A stretch of DNA of 42,404 bases from a virus, in IMG/VR virus record IMGVR_UViG_3300027747_003556, positions 1 through 42,404 of that record; one strand, written 5' to 3'. Position 1 is the stretch's first letter; each line of letters opens with the position of its first letter. Positions 1-7,639 of this stretch are shown here, piece by piece. The position numbers and the translations under genes were made by a program. The notes beneath the pieces are model-generated. The model saw only the letters and a program-made list of their open reading frames with translations, did no database searches and was not told the DNA's origin.

Positions 1-965
1 TCCGAATCGAATGAAGAATGCTGGCCCGCGGCCGAGGTGGCGCAGTCGCCCGACCGCGTCTTGATGCTGTACTGCCCATTCGCCCCCGGCACCGGGTTTC
101 GCAGCGCTTTCGACCCGCGCAGTGGCAACGCGATCGGCCCGCTGCGCGACTGCCGCTTTGGCAACCACGCCACCAGCGCGTATGGCGGCACCACGGGCGG
201 CCCGCTGGGCCAGCACCTGACCAGCTGGCCCTATTTGCTGGACGCGGCCGACGTGGCCAGCGGCGCGGCCCTGCATCGGCGCATGTTCACCGCGCTGGGG
301 GAGGGCGGGCGCACCCTGGCCGAACTGAGCAAGGGCGGCAGCAGCACCTTTACCCAGACGGGCGTAACCACCAGCATATATGCCCGCGCGCTGGCCGTAG
401 TGCAGCGGCTGCACGATGCCTGCCGCGCGCTGCTGGGCCAGGATTACCTGATCGAGGGCTATGGCTGGCGCCAGGGCGAGGCCGAGTACAACGCCGGCAC
501 CACCCAGGCGCAGTGCCTGGCGCTGACTTCCGCGCTGTTCGCCAACAAGCGCGCGGATTTCGGCGCCATCACCGGGCAGGCGACGTTTCCGATTTTCGTG
601 GAGCAAATCGCGGGCGACGTGAAGGGCGGCGGCAACCCCGCGGCTCTGGCGCACCTGCAACTGCATGATCCCGCCAACGGGATCTACGTCATCGGCCCGA
701 GCTACGGCGAGCCGTTCAACGTCGCGGATGGCGGCACCGGCACCGCGCACCGCACCTGCTTCGGGCAGCTCGTCTGCGGCCAGCGATTCGCGCTGGCGCA
801 GCTGGAGGTAGAGGCTGGACGCGAGCCAAAATGGCTGCGCGTCGGCAGCGTGGTGCGCTACAGCGCGACCCAGGTGGATTTCATCGTCACCGGCGCCACG
901 GGTAGCCTGGTCAGCGACACCTCGCACTTCCCGGCGCCGGACAGCAACCTTGGTTGGACCGCGCA
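1..965 (+). repeat. Left copy of imperfect end-to-end repeat
   Basis: Aligns gap-free (offset 41439) with 41440-42404. I count about 58 mismatches by hand (about 94% identity). Bases 1-77 and 844-965 are identical to the other copy. Only 7 of about 322 residues differ. Confidence 0.9.
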
Positions 966-1335
966 TTCCACCAACGGCGGTAGCATCACCGGCGTGACGG
1001 TGCTGGCCGACAGGGTGCGGGTGACAACCTCGGCCGGGTTCGCCGGGGATGTGTCCTACGCCTGGCAGTTCCCCGGCACGATCGGCAGCACCACCACCAG
1101 CGTGGCCTGGACCGATGGGCAGATGGACCTGGGCTTGCCCTACGGCCTGCGCAGCGACGTGGATGCCAACGGCAACTCGGCCCCCTACACCCAGATCGTG
1201 GCCCCCCAGGCGGCGCATACGCCGGGCAGCTGGGGCACGATCCGCGACGGCTACGGCTACGCCTGCACCGGCCTGGTTGCGGGATTCACGCTGCGCAGCT
1301 GGTTGAGCGCGGGCAAGTGGACGCTGCCGGCATGA
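1..1335 (+). CDS. Tail receptor-binding protein with SGNH/sialate-O-acetylesterase domain, 3' part (variant A)
   Basis: The frame is open from base 1 with no start, so the 5' end is missing. The product is 444 residues of an esterase domain plus a beta-rich C-terminus. The block III motif WRQGE lies at 466-480, and a block V-like Asp (727) and His (748) precede a conserved FGQLVCGQRFA stretch, as in the SASA/DUF303 branch of SGNH hydrolases. The block I GQSN motif is absent here but sits just upstream of the homologous point in the gene at 40291, at 41416. If the window is circular, 40291-41439 joined to 1-1335 gives one 827-residue protein. Such esterases on phage tails typically deacetylate surface polysaccharide; that role is inferred. 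Its stop overlaps the next start (ATGA). Confidence 0.8.
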   Translation, partial: SESNEECWPAAEVAQSPDRVLMLYCPFAPGTGFRSAFDPRSGNAIGPLRDCRFGNHATSAYGGTTGGPLGQHLTSWPYLLDAADVASGAALHRRMFTALGEGGRTLAELSKGGSSTFTQTGVTTSIYARALAVVQRLHDACRALLGQDYLIEGYGWRQGEAEYNAGTTQAQCLALTSALFANKRADFGAITGQATFPIFVEQIAGDVKGGGNPAALAHLQLHDPANGIYVIGPSYGEPFNVADGGTGTAHRTCFGQLVCGQRFALAQLEVEAGREPKWLRVGSVVRYSATQVDFIVTGATGSLVSDTSHFPAPDSNLGWTAHSTNGGSITGVTVLADRVRVTTSAGFAGDVSYAWQFPGTIGSTTTSVAWTDGQMDLGLPYGLRSDVDANGNSAPYTQIVAPQAAHTPGSWGTIRDGYGYACTGLVAGFTLRSWLSAGKWTLPA

Positions 1336-1715
1336 CGGACAGTGCCACCCTGGAGAATGACATGACCGCGCAGCAATTCACCGCGGAGCACGCGGAGAAA
1401 TACGGCGACGGTGGTGCTCCGCGCCCGCCCAGACACAAACCCAACGCCGAGGCATCTGGAATGGCGCCAACCGACCGCGAGTTTGACATGCTGGTGCGGG
1501 AACTGGCCCGCATCCGCGAGCAACAAGAGTCCGAGTTTGCCCGCCTGCATCTGCGGCAGGATAAACAGGGCGAGGCTCTGGACAGCATCATGGAAACGCT
1601 CGCCGCCGCAAAGGGCGGCATGAGCGTATGGCGGTTCATCGCCGCCTTTTTCGGCGTCGGCACCCTCGGCGGCATCCTGGCGCTGTTCGCCCAAATCAGT
1701 GGGTGGCGGCACTGA
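1332..1715 (+). CDS. Small coiled-coil protein with C-terminal membrane segment
   Basis: A 127-residue protein. I chose the ATG at 1332 because it overlaps the fibre-gene stop (ATGA). The middle (about residues 45-95) is charged and helical, rich in Glu/Arg/Gln with coiled-coil spacing. A hydrophobic segment (VWRFIAAFFGVGTLGGILAL) lies near the C-terminus, followed by a short tail. This layout, coiled coil then one membrane span, resembles XhlA-type lysis accessory proteins, and the gene lies upstream of the lysis cassette. I do not recognise the sequence family, so a lysis role is an inference from topology and position. Confidence 0.65.
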   Translation: MTDSATLENDMTAQQFTAEHAEKYGDGGAPRPPRHKPNAEASGMAPTDREFDMLVRELARIREQQESEFARLHLRQDKQGEALDSIMETLAAAKGGMSVWRFIAAFFGVGTLGGILALFAQISGWRH

Positions 1716-1765
1716 CGTAGCGGCAACCGGCCGCGCCTGGCGCGGCGCAGCAGGAGCAACACCAC

Positions 1766-3136
1766 ATGGCGCCTCCGTCCCGCCCCCGCGAATTGTTGCA
1801 GAGATACCTGGAGGCCTATGAGGAGGCCAAGCGCGCCGGCCGGGCGCCGCTGGGCGCCTATGTCGGCCAGGGCAAGCCGGGCTGTGTTTCGCATGTGGCC
1901 CAGGTGATGGGCACGCCGCTGTCAAACGCCCGCATCGCGCTGCTGGCGGCCGGCGTGCCGGAAAAAGACACGCTGCCGCCCGGGGAGGCGCTGCGGCGAT
2001 TCCTGGCCCAGCCGCCCGCGCCCGCACCGGCCCCCGCCCCGCCGCCCGTGCCACCCACGCCGGAGGAGCGCGCCGACGTGGCCCGGCTGAAGCGCGAACT
2101 GGCCGCCGCCCGCACCGCGCTGGAGCATGCCGACGCTGCCATGGCGCAGGACCAGGACCGCCGCAGCTTCGCGCGCCACCTGGCCGAGAACCCCATGCCC
2201 ACGCCGGAATGGGCGGTGCGCGTGCCGGCCGGGGAAGACAGCCCCGGCGTGCCGGTGCTGCTGCTGAGCGATTGGCATATCGGCGAGACGGTGGACCCCG
2301 CGCAGTTGCACGGCGCCAACGCTTTCAATGCCGAGATCGCCGAGGCCCGGGTGCGGCGCCTGCTGGACCGCGTGCTGCACTTGGCGTTTCACCACGTCAA
2401 GCACCCGCGCTATGCCGGCATCGTCGTGGTGCTGGGCGGCGATTTCGTCTCCGGCTGGCTGCATGAGGAGCTGTTCCGCAGCGACTGGTGCGCGCCGACC
2501 ACGGCGGCAAACTGGTGCGTCTCTCGGCTGCACGCCATCCTTGCCCGCCTGGCCGCCGCGTTCGGCCGCGTGCATGTGGTGGCGGTGGATGGCAATCATG
2601 GCCGTCTGACCAAGAAGCCGCTGGTGAAGGGTGGCGCCACGGCCTGTTTCGATAACCTGATCTACGAAGCCCTGGCCGACCGGCTGCGCGAGGATGCGCG
2701 GCTGACCTGGGACATTCCGGAATCAGGCGACACTATCGTCCAGGTGGCCGGCACGCGGCTGCTGGTGATGCATGGCCATAGGTTGGGCGTGAAGGGCGGC
2801 GATGGCATCATTGGCTCTCTCGGCCCCATCACCCGCGGCGCCATCAAGACCGGCCGGGCAGAACGCAGCATCGGCCGCGATTTCGACGTGCTGGTGCTGG
2901 GGCACTATCATCAATCCATCTGGCAGCCGGGCGCCGGCATCGTCGTCAACAACAGCCTGAAGGGTTACGACGAATACGCGCGGAACGAGTTGCGCGCGCC
3001 GTTCTCCACGCCCTCGCAACTGCTGTTCTTCTGCCACCCGCGCTTCGGCCCGAACCTGCCATTCGACATTTTCCTGGAAGACCGGATGGCGCGCGACCCG
3101 GTGCGGTTTGTCGCCCTGGCGGAAGCTGGCTCATGA
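1766..3136 (+). CDS. Calcineurin-like metallophosphoesterase with N-terminal helical domain
   Basis: A 456-residue protein with a CAGGAG ribosome site before ATG 1766. The catalytic part begins near residue 160 and holds the full metallophosphoesterase metal set: DWH (169-171), GGD (224-226), GNH (276-278), HGH (336-338) and GHYH (379-382). Residues 1-75 form a helical, HTH-like region, followed by a Pro/Ala-rich linker and a coiled coil (about 95-140), suggesting a separate binding module. Members of this superfamily cut phosphomonoesters, phosphodiesters or nucleic acid; the substrate here is unknown. Its place between the tail fibre and lysis genes is unusual for a nuclease-type enzyme. 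It overlaps the next gene by ATGA. Confidence 0.8.
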   Translation: MAPPSRPRELLQRYLEAYEEAKRAGRAPLGAYVGQGKPGCVSHVAQVMGTPLSNARIALLAAGVPEKDTLPPGEALRRFLAQPPAPAPAPAPPPVPPTPEERADVARLKRELAAARTALEHADAAMAQDQDRRSFARHLAENPMPTPEWAVRVPAGEDSPGVPVLLLSDWHIGETVDPAQLHGANAFNAEIAEARVRRLLDRVLHLAFHHVKHPRYAGIVVVLGGDFVSGWLHEELFRSDWCAPTTAANWCVSRLHAILARLAAAFGRVHVVAVDGNHGRLTKKPLVKGGATACFDNLIYEALADRLREDARLTWDIPESGDTIVQVAGTRLLVMHGHRLGVKGGDGIIGSLGPITRGAIKTGRAERSIGRDFDVLVLGHYHQSIWQPGAGIVVNNSLKGYDEYARNELRAPFSTPSQLLFFCHPRFGPNLPFDIFLEDRMARDPVRFVALAEAGS

Positions 3137-3357
3137 GCAACGTGACCCCGCTGCCGGGCTGCGAGGTGCCGGCCGAGGCCGGGTGTCCCTGGCACGCTGC
3201 CGTGGCCGCTGCGCTGGCCGATGGCGCCCGCCGCGGCGTCATCCTCTACGAGACCGACGCCGGAGACATGCCGGGCCGCCAGCCTGTCCAAGCCGGGCGC
3301 AGCACCATCCGCGGGCTGTGCCTGGATACGCTTGACGATCTTGCCCCGGGCGAATGA
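3133..3357 (+). CDS. Hypothetical protein, 74 aa
   Basis: A small ORF whose ATG overlaps the phosphoesterase stop (ATGA), which supports translation by coupling. The product has no signal peptide or membrane span, two Cys near the N-terminus (GCEVPAEAGCPWHAA) and one in the C-terminal third. No family is recognised. It sits in a co-oriented run ending in the lysis genes, so it is presumably expressed late. Confidence 0.6.
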   Translation: MSNVTPLPGCEVPAEAGCPWHAAVAAALADGARRGVILYETDAGDMPGRQPVQAGRSTIRGLCLDTLDDLAPGE

Positions 3358-3381
3358 CCGCACCAACCGAAGGAGACACCC

Positions 3382-3615
3382 ATGCGTGACATTCTTGCGG
3401 CCGTGCAGGCACGCGTGTTCGGCAACCCGCGGTCCTCGCTGCTGGGCCTGCTGGTGCTGGCCCTGCTGGCGCTGCTGTGGCTGGGCGCCGATGCCATCGC
3501 GGCCCTTACCGCCGAGGTAGCGGCGTTGTCCGGCCTGGGCGATGCGCTGGGCCATGCGTGGGTGCCGCTGGCGCCCGTGGTGGTGTGGCTGCTGGGCCGG
3601 AGGGACAGGGCATGA
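3382..3615 (+). CDS. Candidate holin, 77 aa
   Basis: AAGGAG lies 8 bases before ATG 3382. The 77-residue product has a strong hydrophobic helix (about residues 20-45, rich in Leu/Ala), a short polar turn, a second hydrophobic stretch (about 55-72, WVPLAPVVVWLLG) and a basic tail (GRRDRA). Two spans with a positively charged C-terminus fit a small class II-like holin. The endolysin start overlaps its stop (ATGA), the usual holin-endolysin order. Holins are too diverse for sequence identification alone, so the call rests on topology and position. Confidence 0.65.
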   Translation: MRDILAAVQARVFGNPRSSLLGLLVLALLALLWLGADAIAALTAEVAALSGLGDALGHAWVPLAPVVVWLLGRRDRA

Positions 3616-4331
3616 TCCCGCTGGTTGCCGAGATCAAGGCGGCGTTGGGCATCGGCGAGGTTTCCGCCCCGGCGCCGCCAGCCGCTCCGTTGGTGACCCC
3701 GGATCTGCTGCTGCACCTCGGCTGGTTGGACCCGGAGAAATGGGCTTTCGACCTGTGGCCGGCATGCCAGCGCCACGGCATCACCACGCCCGCCCGGGTG
3801 GCGATGGCACTGTCCAACTTCACCCATGAAACCGGCGGCGGCGTGAAGTTGGCCGAAAGCCTGAACTACACGCCCGAGGCGCTGTTGAAGCAATGGCCGA
3901 AGCACTTCACGCCCGAGGCCGCGCAGCAGCTGGGCCGCACGCCCGGCAAGGCGGCCGACCAGCGCGGCATCGCCAACGCAGCCTATGGCGGGCGTATGGG
4001 CAACCTGCTGCCGGGTGATGGCTGGACGTATCGCGGCGCCGGCCTGATTCAGGCTACCGGGCGCACCTGGTTCACCCAGCTGGCGAAGGTGACGAAGCGG
4101 CCGATTGAGACGCTGCCCGAGTGGCTGCAAACCCGTAGCGGCGCGGCAGAGAGCGGTTGCGCGCTATGGGAATGGATTGGCTGCAACAAGCTGGCCGATG
4201 CCGGCGACCTGGTGCAATGCCGCGCCATGGTCAATGTTGGCCACTGGCCGGTGAAGGAAGAGGACATCATCGGCCTGGATGACGTGCGGAAGCTATGGCT
4301 GCGCGCCAAAGCTGCGCTGGGGGTGGCGTGA
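3612..4331 (+). CDS. GH19 (chitinase-type) endolysin
   Basis: A 239-residue protein starting at ATG 3612, which overlaps the holin stop. It shows GH19 phage-lysozyme signatures: THETGGG with the likely catalytic Glu at residue 73, a second acid in AESLNYT (Glu82), and the conserved block GRTPGKAADQRGIANAAYGG followed by GDGWTYRGAGLIQATGR. It should cut the glycan strands of peptidoglycan. There is no signal peptide, so release to the periplasm would need the upstream holin. The first 30 residues are a Pro/Ala-rich lead-in. A longer in-frame start upstream exists but would run through the holin gene and is rejected. Confidence 0.9.
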   Translation: MIPLVAEIKAALGIGEVSAPAPPAAPLVTPDLLLHLGWLDPEKWAFDLWPACQRHGITTPARVAMALSNFTHETGGGVKLAESLNYTPEALLKQWPKHFTPEAAQQLGRTPGKAADQRGIANAAYGGRMGNLLPGDGWTYRGAGLIQATGRTWFTQLAKVTKRPIETLPEWLQTRSGAAESGCALWEWIGCNKLADAGDLVQCRAMVNVGHWPVKEEDIIGLDDVRKLWLRAKAALGVA

Positions 4332-4585
4332 TGCCCTTCCTCCCCCTGCTGCTGGCCGCCGCCCGCTGGTTGGTCACGTCCTGGCCCGGCCGCGCGCTGC
4401 TGGCGCTGCTGGCCCTGGGCGCCTTTGCCGCCTGGGAACGTCACCAGGGCGCCACCCACGCAACCGCCACCATCCGCGCCGCCGAGGCGCTACAGGTCAA
4501 GGAAGCCACCGATGCGGGCAATGCCGCTGCTGCTGCCGCTGCTGCTGATGACCCTGCTGAGCGCCTGCGACGCGGGGACTGGTAG
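4331..4585 (+). CDS. Inner-membrane spanin (Rz-like)
   Basis: An 84-residue protein; its ATG overlaps the endolysin stop in TGATG. It has a hydrophobic N-terminus with one clear span (about residues 20-36, RALLALLALGAFAAW), then a hydrophilic, Ala-rich helical periplasmic stretch with Glu/Lys/Asp, as expected for an i-spanin. Position after the endolysin and the lipoprotein gene overlapping its 3' end make the Rz/Rz1 assignment likely. It is shorter than most i-spanins (often over 100 aa). Confidence 0.7.
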   Translation: MPFLPLLLAAARWLVTSWPGRALLALLALGAFAAWERHQGATHATATIRAAEALQVKEATDAGNAAAAAAAADDPAERLRRGDW

Positions 4586-4739
4586 GCTGTACTGCCCGCC
4601 GATCACGGCATTCCCCGCCGCGCTGGAGCGCGCAGCCGGCGACGAGCTGGCCGCGCCGCCGGCCAAGCCCGCACTGCGGGCGCTGTTGCTCGGCGTGCAG
4701 GAAGATCGGGCACGGCATCGGGCCGCGTGCCCGGAGTAG
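4512..4739 (+). CDS. Outer-membrane lipoprotein spanin (Rz1-like), overlapping the i-spanin gene
   Basis: A 75-residue protein that starts inside the i-spanin gene in another frame (4512-4585 shared) and continues past it. The N-terminus is a lipoprotein signal (MRAMPLLLPLLLMTLLSAC) with lipobox LSAC and the lipidated Cys at residue 19. Overlapping i-/o-spanin pairs of this kind are a classic lambda-like lysis arrangement. The remaining part carries two more Cys and several Pro. A longer start at 4425 would place a basic, Pro-rich lead before the signal peptide and is less likely. A second in-frame ATG lies at 4521. Confidence 0.75.
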   Translation: MRAMPLLLPLLLMTLLSACDAGTGRLYCPPITAFPAALERAAGDELAAPPAKPALRALLLGVQEDRARHRAACPE

Positions 4740-4758
4740 CTGCGCTGCGCTGACACGA

Positions 4759-4794
4759 CAAAGCCGCCGCTGGGGAGACCCGGCGGCGGCTTTG
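4759..4794. terminator. Hairpin terminator between converging lysis and integrase operons
   Basis: A perfect 12-bp inverted repeat (4759-4770 with 4783-4794, arms CAAAGCCGCCGC / GCGGCGGCTTTG) with a 12-base loop lies 20 bases after the o-spanin stop. It is flanked by short A and T runs on the stem, so it could act in both directions. It sits between the rightward lysis genes and the leftward genes ending at 4825. Confidence 0.7.
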
Positions 4795-4824
4795 GCAATT
4801 CTGGGGCGGCGGTAGACCGGGGGT

Positions 4825-4995
4825 TCAGGACAGATCGGCAGGATTGCACGCCGGGCACATCGGATCAGGCCACATCGGCGCTTTCCAGCGGTGCCCGCAG
4901 ACGCATTCGCACTGCACGACCGAGGCGGAACACGGCACGAACAACGGCGCGGCAAAAGTTGATAGGTATCGGCCATCGTTGGTGCGGTTTGCCAA
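4825..4995 (-). CDS. Putative zinc-ribbon mini-protein, 56 aa (TTG start)
   Basis: A minus-strand frame open from a TGA at 5011-5013 down to 4825. The product ends in a Cys-rich block with CECVCGHRW followed by CPAC, giving two Cys pairs about 15 residues apart, the spacing of a small zinc ribbon. The N-terminal half (GRYLSTFAAPLFVPC) looks like real protein rather than GC-rich shadow. No ATG is available; TTG at 4995 is the best upstream start and GTG inside the ORF is the alternative. No good ribosome site is seen. It lies downstream of integrase on the same strand. Confidence 0.4.
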   Translation of the reverse strand: MANRTNDGRYLSTFAAPLFVPCSASVVQCECVCGHRWKAPMWPDPMCPACNPADLS

Positions 4996-5065
4996 AAATG
5001 TCTCACGATTTCAAAGGGGGTAGTATCTGGTACCGGGAAGTTCAACTCGGCATACGACGTTGAGA
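4996..5065. other. Non-coding stretch after integrase; candidate location of attP
   Basis: This is the short, less GC-rich interval immediately downstream of the integrase gene, a common place for a phage attachment site. A segment near 5025-5055 (GGGAAGTTCAACTCGGCA) loosely recalls a tRNA T-loop/3' end, but no full tRNA end can be read. No core repeat can be identified without the host attB, so this is a location guess only. Confidence 0.2.
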
Positions 5066-6190
5066 TTACTCCGCTTTTCTCCGCCGTTTGCCAGTGTTTG
5101 CCAGGCCATTTGCCGGGCGTGGTTTCAGCTTCGCCACGGCGTTTTCCGCCAGGCTCTTTTGATCGGCGCCGCGGGTGTATTCTTCCTGGCTGGATAGCGT
5201 CTCCCAGCCCATCGCGGCGTTGATCTCCTTCCCCGTCGCGCCGCGCTCCGCCAGCATGGTGGCGCGCAGCTTGCGCAGGCCGTGCAGGTTCAGCCCGGGG
5301 CGCAGCTTCAGCCGGGCCACCTCGGCGCCGATGCGCAGGTTCAGGTATTCGCGCGACCATGGCAGCCCCCGGGCCGAGGTCAGGATCGTCGCGGCCGGCG
5401 TTTCCCGCAGCTTGTTTTCGGCGCGCCAGGCCTCCAGCTCCGCCCGCAGCGCGGTGCTGACCGGCAGGCGCAGCGGCGCCAGGCCCTTCGCCTCTCGCCG
5501 GCGCTTGGTCTTTTCAGGTTGCAGCCAAATGGCGGCGCCGTCGAACGCGCCCCAGGTCATCGTCACCAGGTCGCCGCGGCGCTGGCCGATGTGATACGCC
5601 AGCACAATCGCGCGCCGCGCCGGCTCGGCAAAGTCGCGCATGGCCAGTTCAGCCTCGGCTTCGGTCCAGGCCAGGAAATGCCCACCCGGCAGCGCCTTGG
5701 CGCGGGCCAGGCAACTGTACTCCAGGTGCCCGCGCTCCACGGCCCAACTGAGCACCGCCGACAAGCCAACCTGGAACATATTGGCCGCGCCCGGCCCGTG
5801 CTGGCCGGCGATGGCGTCGCGCAGGTCCAGCAGCTCCGCGCGCTTCAGCCCGGCGGCCTGGCGGCAGCCCCAGGCGGGCACCTCCACAGCGCGCAGGTAG
5901 CGGTCGCGCGCGGCCTTGGTGCGGGGTGCCAGGGCGGCATAGGCGGTAGAGGCGCGCCAGCGGTCCATCAGCCAGCCCAGCGTGCCTTCGGCATACCTGG
6001 CGGCGGCGGTGTTGCGGGCGGCGGCCAGGGCGGCGGCAAAGCCCGGCTCGGTCGGGTCCGGCAGCCGGGTGTTGGTCTGCCGGCAGTACCAGTAGGTAGC
6101 CTGGCTACCGTCCGCCAGCCGGGCGCGTACGGGGCGCACGCCCTTGGGCCTTGCGACCGAGGGCGGCCAGAGCGTCGGCGATTGCGGCAT
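5066..6190 (-). CDS. int: Tyrosine-family integrase
   Basis: A 374-residue site-specific recombinase. The catalytic set is visible: Arg204 in GQRRGDL, Lys in PEKTKR (227-229), HxxR in HGLRKLR (His303, Arg306) and the nucleophile Tyr338 in SSQEEYTRG. The N-terminal part has an arm-binding/SAM-like region (about residues 60-160). I chose ATG 6190 because GGAGG precedes it by 8 bases; an in-frame ATG at 6268 would lie deep inside the upstream Xis-like gene. The first 85 bases overlap that gene. It should integrate and, with Xis, excise the prophage. Confidence 0.92.
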   Translation of the reverse strand: MPQSPTLWPPSVARPKGVRPVRARLADGSQATYWYCRQTNTRLPDPTEPGFAAALAAARNTAAARYAEGTLGWLMDRWRASTAYAALAPRTKAARDRYLRAVEVPAWGCRQAAGLKRAELLDLRDAIAGQHGPGAANMFQVGLSAVLSWAVERGHLEYSCLARAKALPGGHFLAWTEAEAELAMRDFAEPARRAIVLAYHIGQRRGDLVTMTWGAFDGAAIWLQPEKTKRRREAKGLAPLRLPVSTALRAELEAWRAENKLRETPAATILTSARGLPWSREYLNLRIGAEVARLKLRPGLNLHGLRKLRATMLAERGATGKEINAAMGWETLSSQEEYTRGADQKSLAENAVAKLKPRPANGLANTGKRRRKAE

Positions 6191-6443
6191 CTGAGGAGCC
6201 TCCGGCGCCAGCTTCGGCCGCGGGCTGGGCCTGGTCAACGGCGACGGCGCCGGGCCTGCGGGATTCAACCCAGGCGTCCAGGTCTTCCCGCACCCAGCCG
6301 ACGCGGCCGGCAGTCAAGCGGATCGGCGCCACCACGGGCCGCACCTCGGCCCGGAACGTGCTGGGCGACAAGCCGAGGTAGTAGGCTGCGGCCCGTTCGG
6401 GCAGCACGCGCGGCGGCCAGGCAAAGGTGGCGCCGTCTGGCAT
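6105..6443 (-). CDS. AlpA/excisionase-like winged-helix protein
   Basis: A 112-residue protein with an MerR/AlpA-type fold in residues 14-62: RVLPERAAAYYLGLSPSTF then a basic wing and GWVREDLDAWVESRR, the usual end of excisionase-like domains. The C-terminal 45 residues are low-complexity Ala/Arg-rich and lie over the integrase start. Location directly upstream of and overlapping int supports a role as the recombination directionality factor. A transcriptional regulator is the alternative. Confidence 0.75.
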   Translation of the reverse strand: MPDGATFAWPPRVLPERAAAYYLGLSPSTFRAEVRPVVAPIRLTAGRVGWVREDLDAWVESRRPGAVAVDQAQPAAEAGAGGSSDAAIADALAALGRKAQGRAPRTRPAGGR

Positions 6444-6446
6444 GGG

Positions 6447-6824
6447 TCAGGCGGGCTCACAGCGCAGCGGCGCGTTGGCCAGTTCCAGCAGCACATCCGC
6501 GTGGCAGGCCAAGCCTGGCGGGCACCAGCAGGCAAGGGGCTTGCCGCGCAACCGCGCGAACATGAGTTCGGCCGCCTGGGGGTCGGCCTCGCAAAGGCCG
6601 CGTATCCATCGGGAATAGAGCGAGACGGCCAACGCATGGGCGTCGGCCCTGTCTCGGGCCTGAAACCGGTCAAGCTGGCTGTCGGTCACCGCCCAGCCGC
6701 CCTGTTCCTGAATGACGCGGTAAAAGTTTCCATCCGGGCCGGGCCGCGCGACGGAAACCGCGCCGGCCGGCAGGCGCCAGCCCTTGGCGCGGCTAAGCTG
6801 GATGCGCTGGGGAAGGTCAACCAT
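6447..6824 (-). CDS. DUF4326-domain protein
   Basis: A 125-residue protein; ATG 6824 follows the upstream stop by one base, which favours it over longer starts. It begins with PQRIQLSRAKGWRLP and ends with LRGKPLACWCPPGLACHADVLLELAN, the two hallmark blocks of DUF4326, including a CxC-type Cys pair plus Cys/His that may bind metal. DUF4326 proteins are common in phages and their biochemical role is not established. It belongs to the leftward early operon, with xis starting three bases after its stop. Confidence 0.75.
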   Translation of the reverse strand: MVDLPQRIQLSRAKGWRLPAGAVSVARPGPDGNFYRVIQEQGGWAVTDSQLDRFQARDRADAHALAVSLYSRWIRGLCEADPQAAELMFARLRGKPLACWCPPGLACHADVLLELANAPLRCEPA

Positions 6825-6825
6825 G

Positions 6826-7053
6826 TCAGCCAACCTCGACTGGAATGCCGACGCGCTGAGTGGCAAGCACCACCACAGCGGCCAACGCGGCGTCGGACAG
6901 CACAATGGTGGTCTCGTGACCGGCCTTCGTGAAAACCAATAGATTGCGTTTCAGCCCGGCATCCCGCACCAGCTGCACCTTGCGGCCATCCTCAAGCAGC
7001 ACGGCCCAGCCTGGCAATTTGTCATCTGCGTCTGGCTTCGTAGTGTTGTTCAT
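6826..7053 (-). CDS. Hypothetical protein, 75 aa
   Basis: I chose ATG 7053 because it overlaps the stop of the upstream 54-aa gene (ATGA) and has a GGGGGG run about 8 bases before it. The product is hydrophilic at its N-terminus and then strand-rich (GWAVLLEDGRKVQLVRD; LVFTKAGHETTIVLSD), ending in a hydrophobic helix. It looks like a small beta-alpha domain. No family recognised. Confidence 0.6.
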   Translation of the reverse strand: MNNTTKPDADDKLPGWAVLLEDGRKVQLVRDAGLKRNLLVFTKAGHETTIVLSDAALAAVVVLATQRVGIPVEVG

Positions 7054-7214
7054 GTATCGCCCCCCAGCCGAGCAACCAACGCAAAGCATGCCGCGGCGCC
7101 AGCTTCCAAGCATGCGGCTAGCGCATGCAGGGCGTTGCCCGTTTGGTGCAGATTCACGGCGCTGACCAACGCCGCGACGGCAAGCGGCGCGGCGGGGATG
7201 TAGAAAGCGCGCAT
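7050..7214 (-). CDS. Small hydrophobic protein, 54 aa
   Basis: ATG 7214 is in a TGATG overlap with the upstream gene, and its stop is in an ATGA overlap with the downstream gene, so coupling supports translation. The product (MRAFYIPAAPLAVAALVSAV... with a second Ala/Leu-rich helix) is mostly apolar with two possible membrane helices. No family recognised. Confidence 0.55.
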   Translation of the reverse strand: MRAFYIPAAPLAVAALVSAVNLHQTGNALHALAACLEAGAAACFALVARLGGDT

Positions 7215-7615
7215 CACGCCGCCCTCCCTTGCCGCGCCGGCAGGTCCAGCGGCGCCAGCAGCGCGCGCATGCGGGTTGCGGCGCCGGGCAGGGCAGGGAT
7301 GCGGCCCATCAGGTGCCGCGCCACCTTGGCGGCGGCTTCCTCAGCCGTCGCGCCGCGGTAGTGGTCTGGCGGCGAACCGCCGCCGCAGGGCACGCCGTCT
7401 GGCACCCCTGAAAGATCGTAGCTGAAGCTGGCAAACCAGCATGTGTGGTCCGGCGCCTGCACCACGGAAACTCGCAACTTGCGGCCGGCTCCGCGGTCGT
7501 AGGCGACCACCGGCCGGGCGTCCGCTATCAACTGCGCGCGCATCCAGTCCGGCAGCAGGTGCGGCCAGCGCCCACCGCCCGAGGTGCTGAACAGGGAAGG
7601 GTGGGCGTCAGGCAT
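7214..7615 (-). CDS. Hypothetical protein, 133 aa
   Basis: A 133-residue soluble protein. The central part is strand-rich (RPVVAYDRGAGRKLRVSVV; CWFASFSYDL). The C-terminal half has an Ala-rich helix (TAEEAAAKVARHLMG) and a basic tail. No motif allows a functional call. Its stop overlaps the start of the 54-aa gene (TGATG), and it lies 24 bases after the cupin stop in the same leftward operon. Confidence 0.6.
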   Translation of the reverse strand: MPDAHPSLFSTSGGGRWPHLLPDWMRAQLIADARPVVAYDRGAGRKLRVSVVQAPDHTCWFASFSYDLSGVPDGVPCGGGSPPDHYRGATAEEAAAKVARHLMGRIPALPGAATRMRALLAPLDLPARQGRAA

Positions 7616-7639
7616 GGGGCACCTCGGTTGGGTTTCTCA

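Noticed and set aside
1-965. Direct terminal repeats of a linear phage genome
   Set aside because: The two copies are only about 94% identical, with many silent changes; true terminal repeats are copied together and should be identical.
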